Source: JBKHJZ01 sp046537875
GTDB taxonomy: Bacteria; Actinomycetota; Acidimicrobiia; Acidimicrobiales; VFJN01
NCBI GenBank assembly: GCA_046537875.1
Contig: JBKHJZ010000199.1
Coordinates: 1 to 5,810 of the forward strand
Direction of reading: 5' to 3'
DNA length: 5,810 nucleotides
The translations under genes and the position numbers were made by a program. The notes beneath the pieces were generated by a model, which saw only the letters and a program-made list of their open reading frames with translations, was not told where the DNA came from and searched no databases. Below, piece by piece: positions 5,752 through 5,810 of this stretch (positions are counted from its first letter, which is position 1; the number at the start of each line of letters is the position of its first letter).

Positions 5752-5810
5752 GACCGTCGGGGCGTCGGCCGGATCGATGGAGCGGTCGGCATCGGCCCGA
5801 GGTGCGAGGC

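Noticed and set aside
1..5810. CRISPR arrays, insertion sequences, tRNA or rRNA genes
   Set aside because: No spaced direct repeats, transposase motifs, terminal inverted repeats or cloverleaf signatures were seen on either strand.

Overview
The window is very GC-rich, and nearly every third codon position is G or C. Long open frames therefore run on both strands, and most of them are shadows. Gene content points to an actinobacterium. The FtsB/DivIC-like protein, the DUF501 protein and the Ppx/GppA phosphatase are neighbours in Mycobacterium tuberculosis (Rv1024-Rv1025-Rv1026), downstream of enolase. The soluble acyl-ACP desaturase also fits an actinobacterium. An Acidimicrobiia-like lineage is possible, but that is inference and cannot be fixed from this window alone.

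Layout from right to left, in the direction most genes are read. An FtsB/DivIC-type septum protein (5751-5080, minus; its frame is still open to the right edge, so the true start may lie outside) ends in a perfect dyad that also holds the stop codon of the only plus-strand gene. That gene is a soluble diiron acyl-ACP desaturase (4102-5061) with all expected iron ligands. Its upstream region carries a TetR-type pseudo-palindrome and a leaderless-looking -10 element. Divergent from it is a minus-strand run: DUF501 (3976-3500), Ppx/GppA phosphatase (3488-2553), an AGXT-type class V aminotransferase (2492-1404), a RimJ/RimL-like GNAT acetyltransferase (1407-817) and a lipoprotein (820 to beyond the left edge). 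The last three are joined by 4-base stop/start overlaps (ATGA, GTGA), so they are very probably one transcript with coupled translation.

Functionally, this is a core cell-division/polyphosphate neighbourhood, extended downstream by glyoxylate/serine amino-group metabolism, protein acetylation and a cell-surface lipoprotein. It is interrupted by an oppositely oriented lipid-desaturation gene with its own apparent control. I saw no mobile element, CRISPR, tRNA or rRNA. The most unusual points are the desaturase sitting inside an otherwise conserved gene block, its operator-like site, and the symmetrical bidirectional terminator containing both stop codons. I found no convincing wholly new system.
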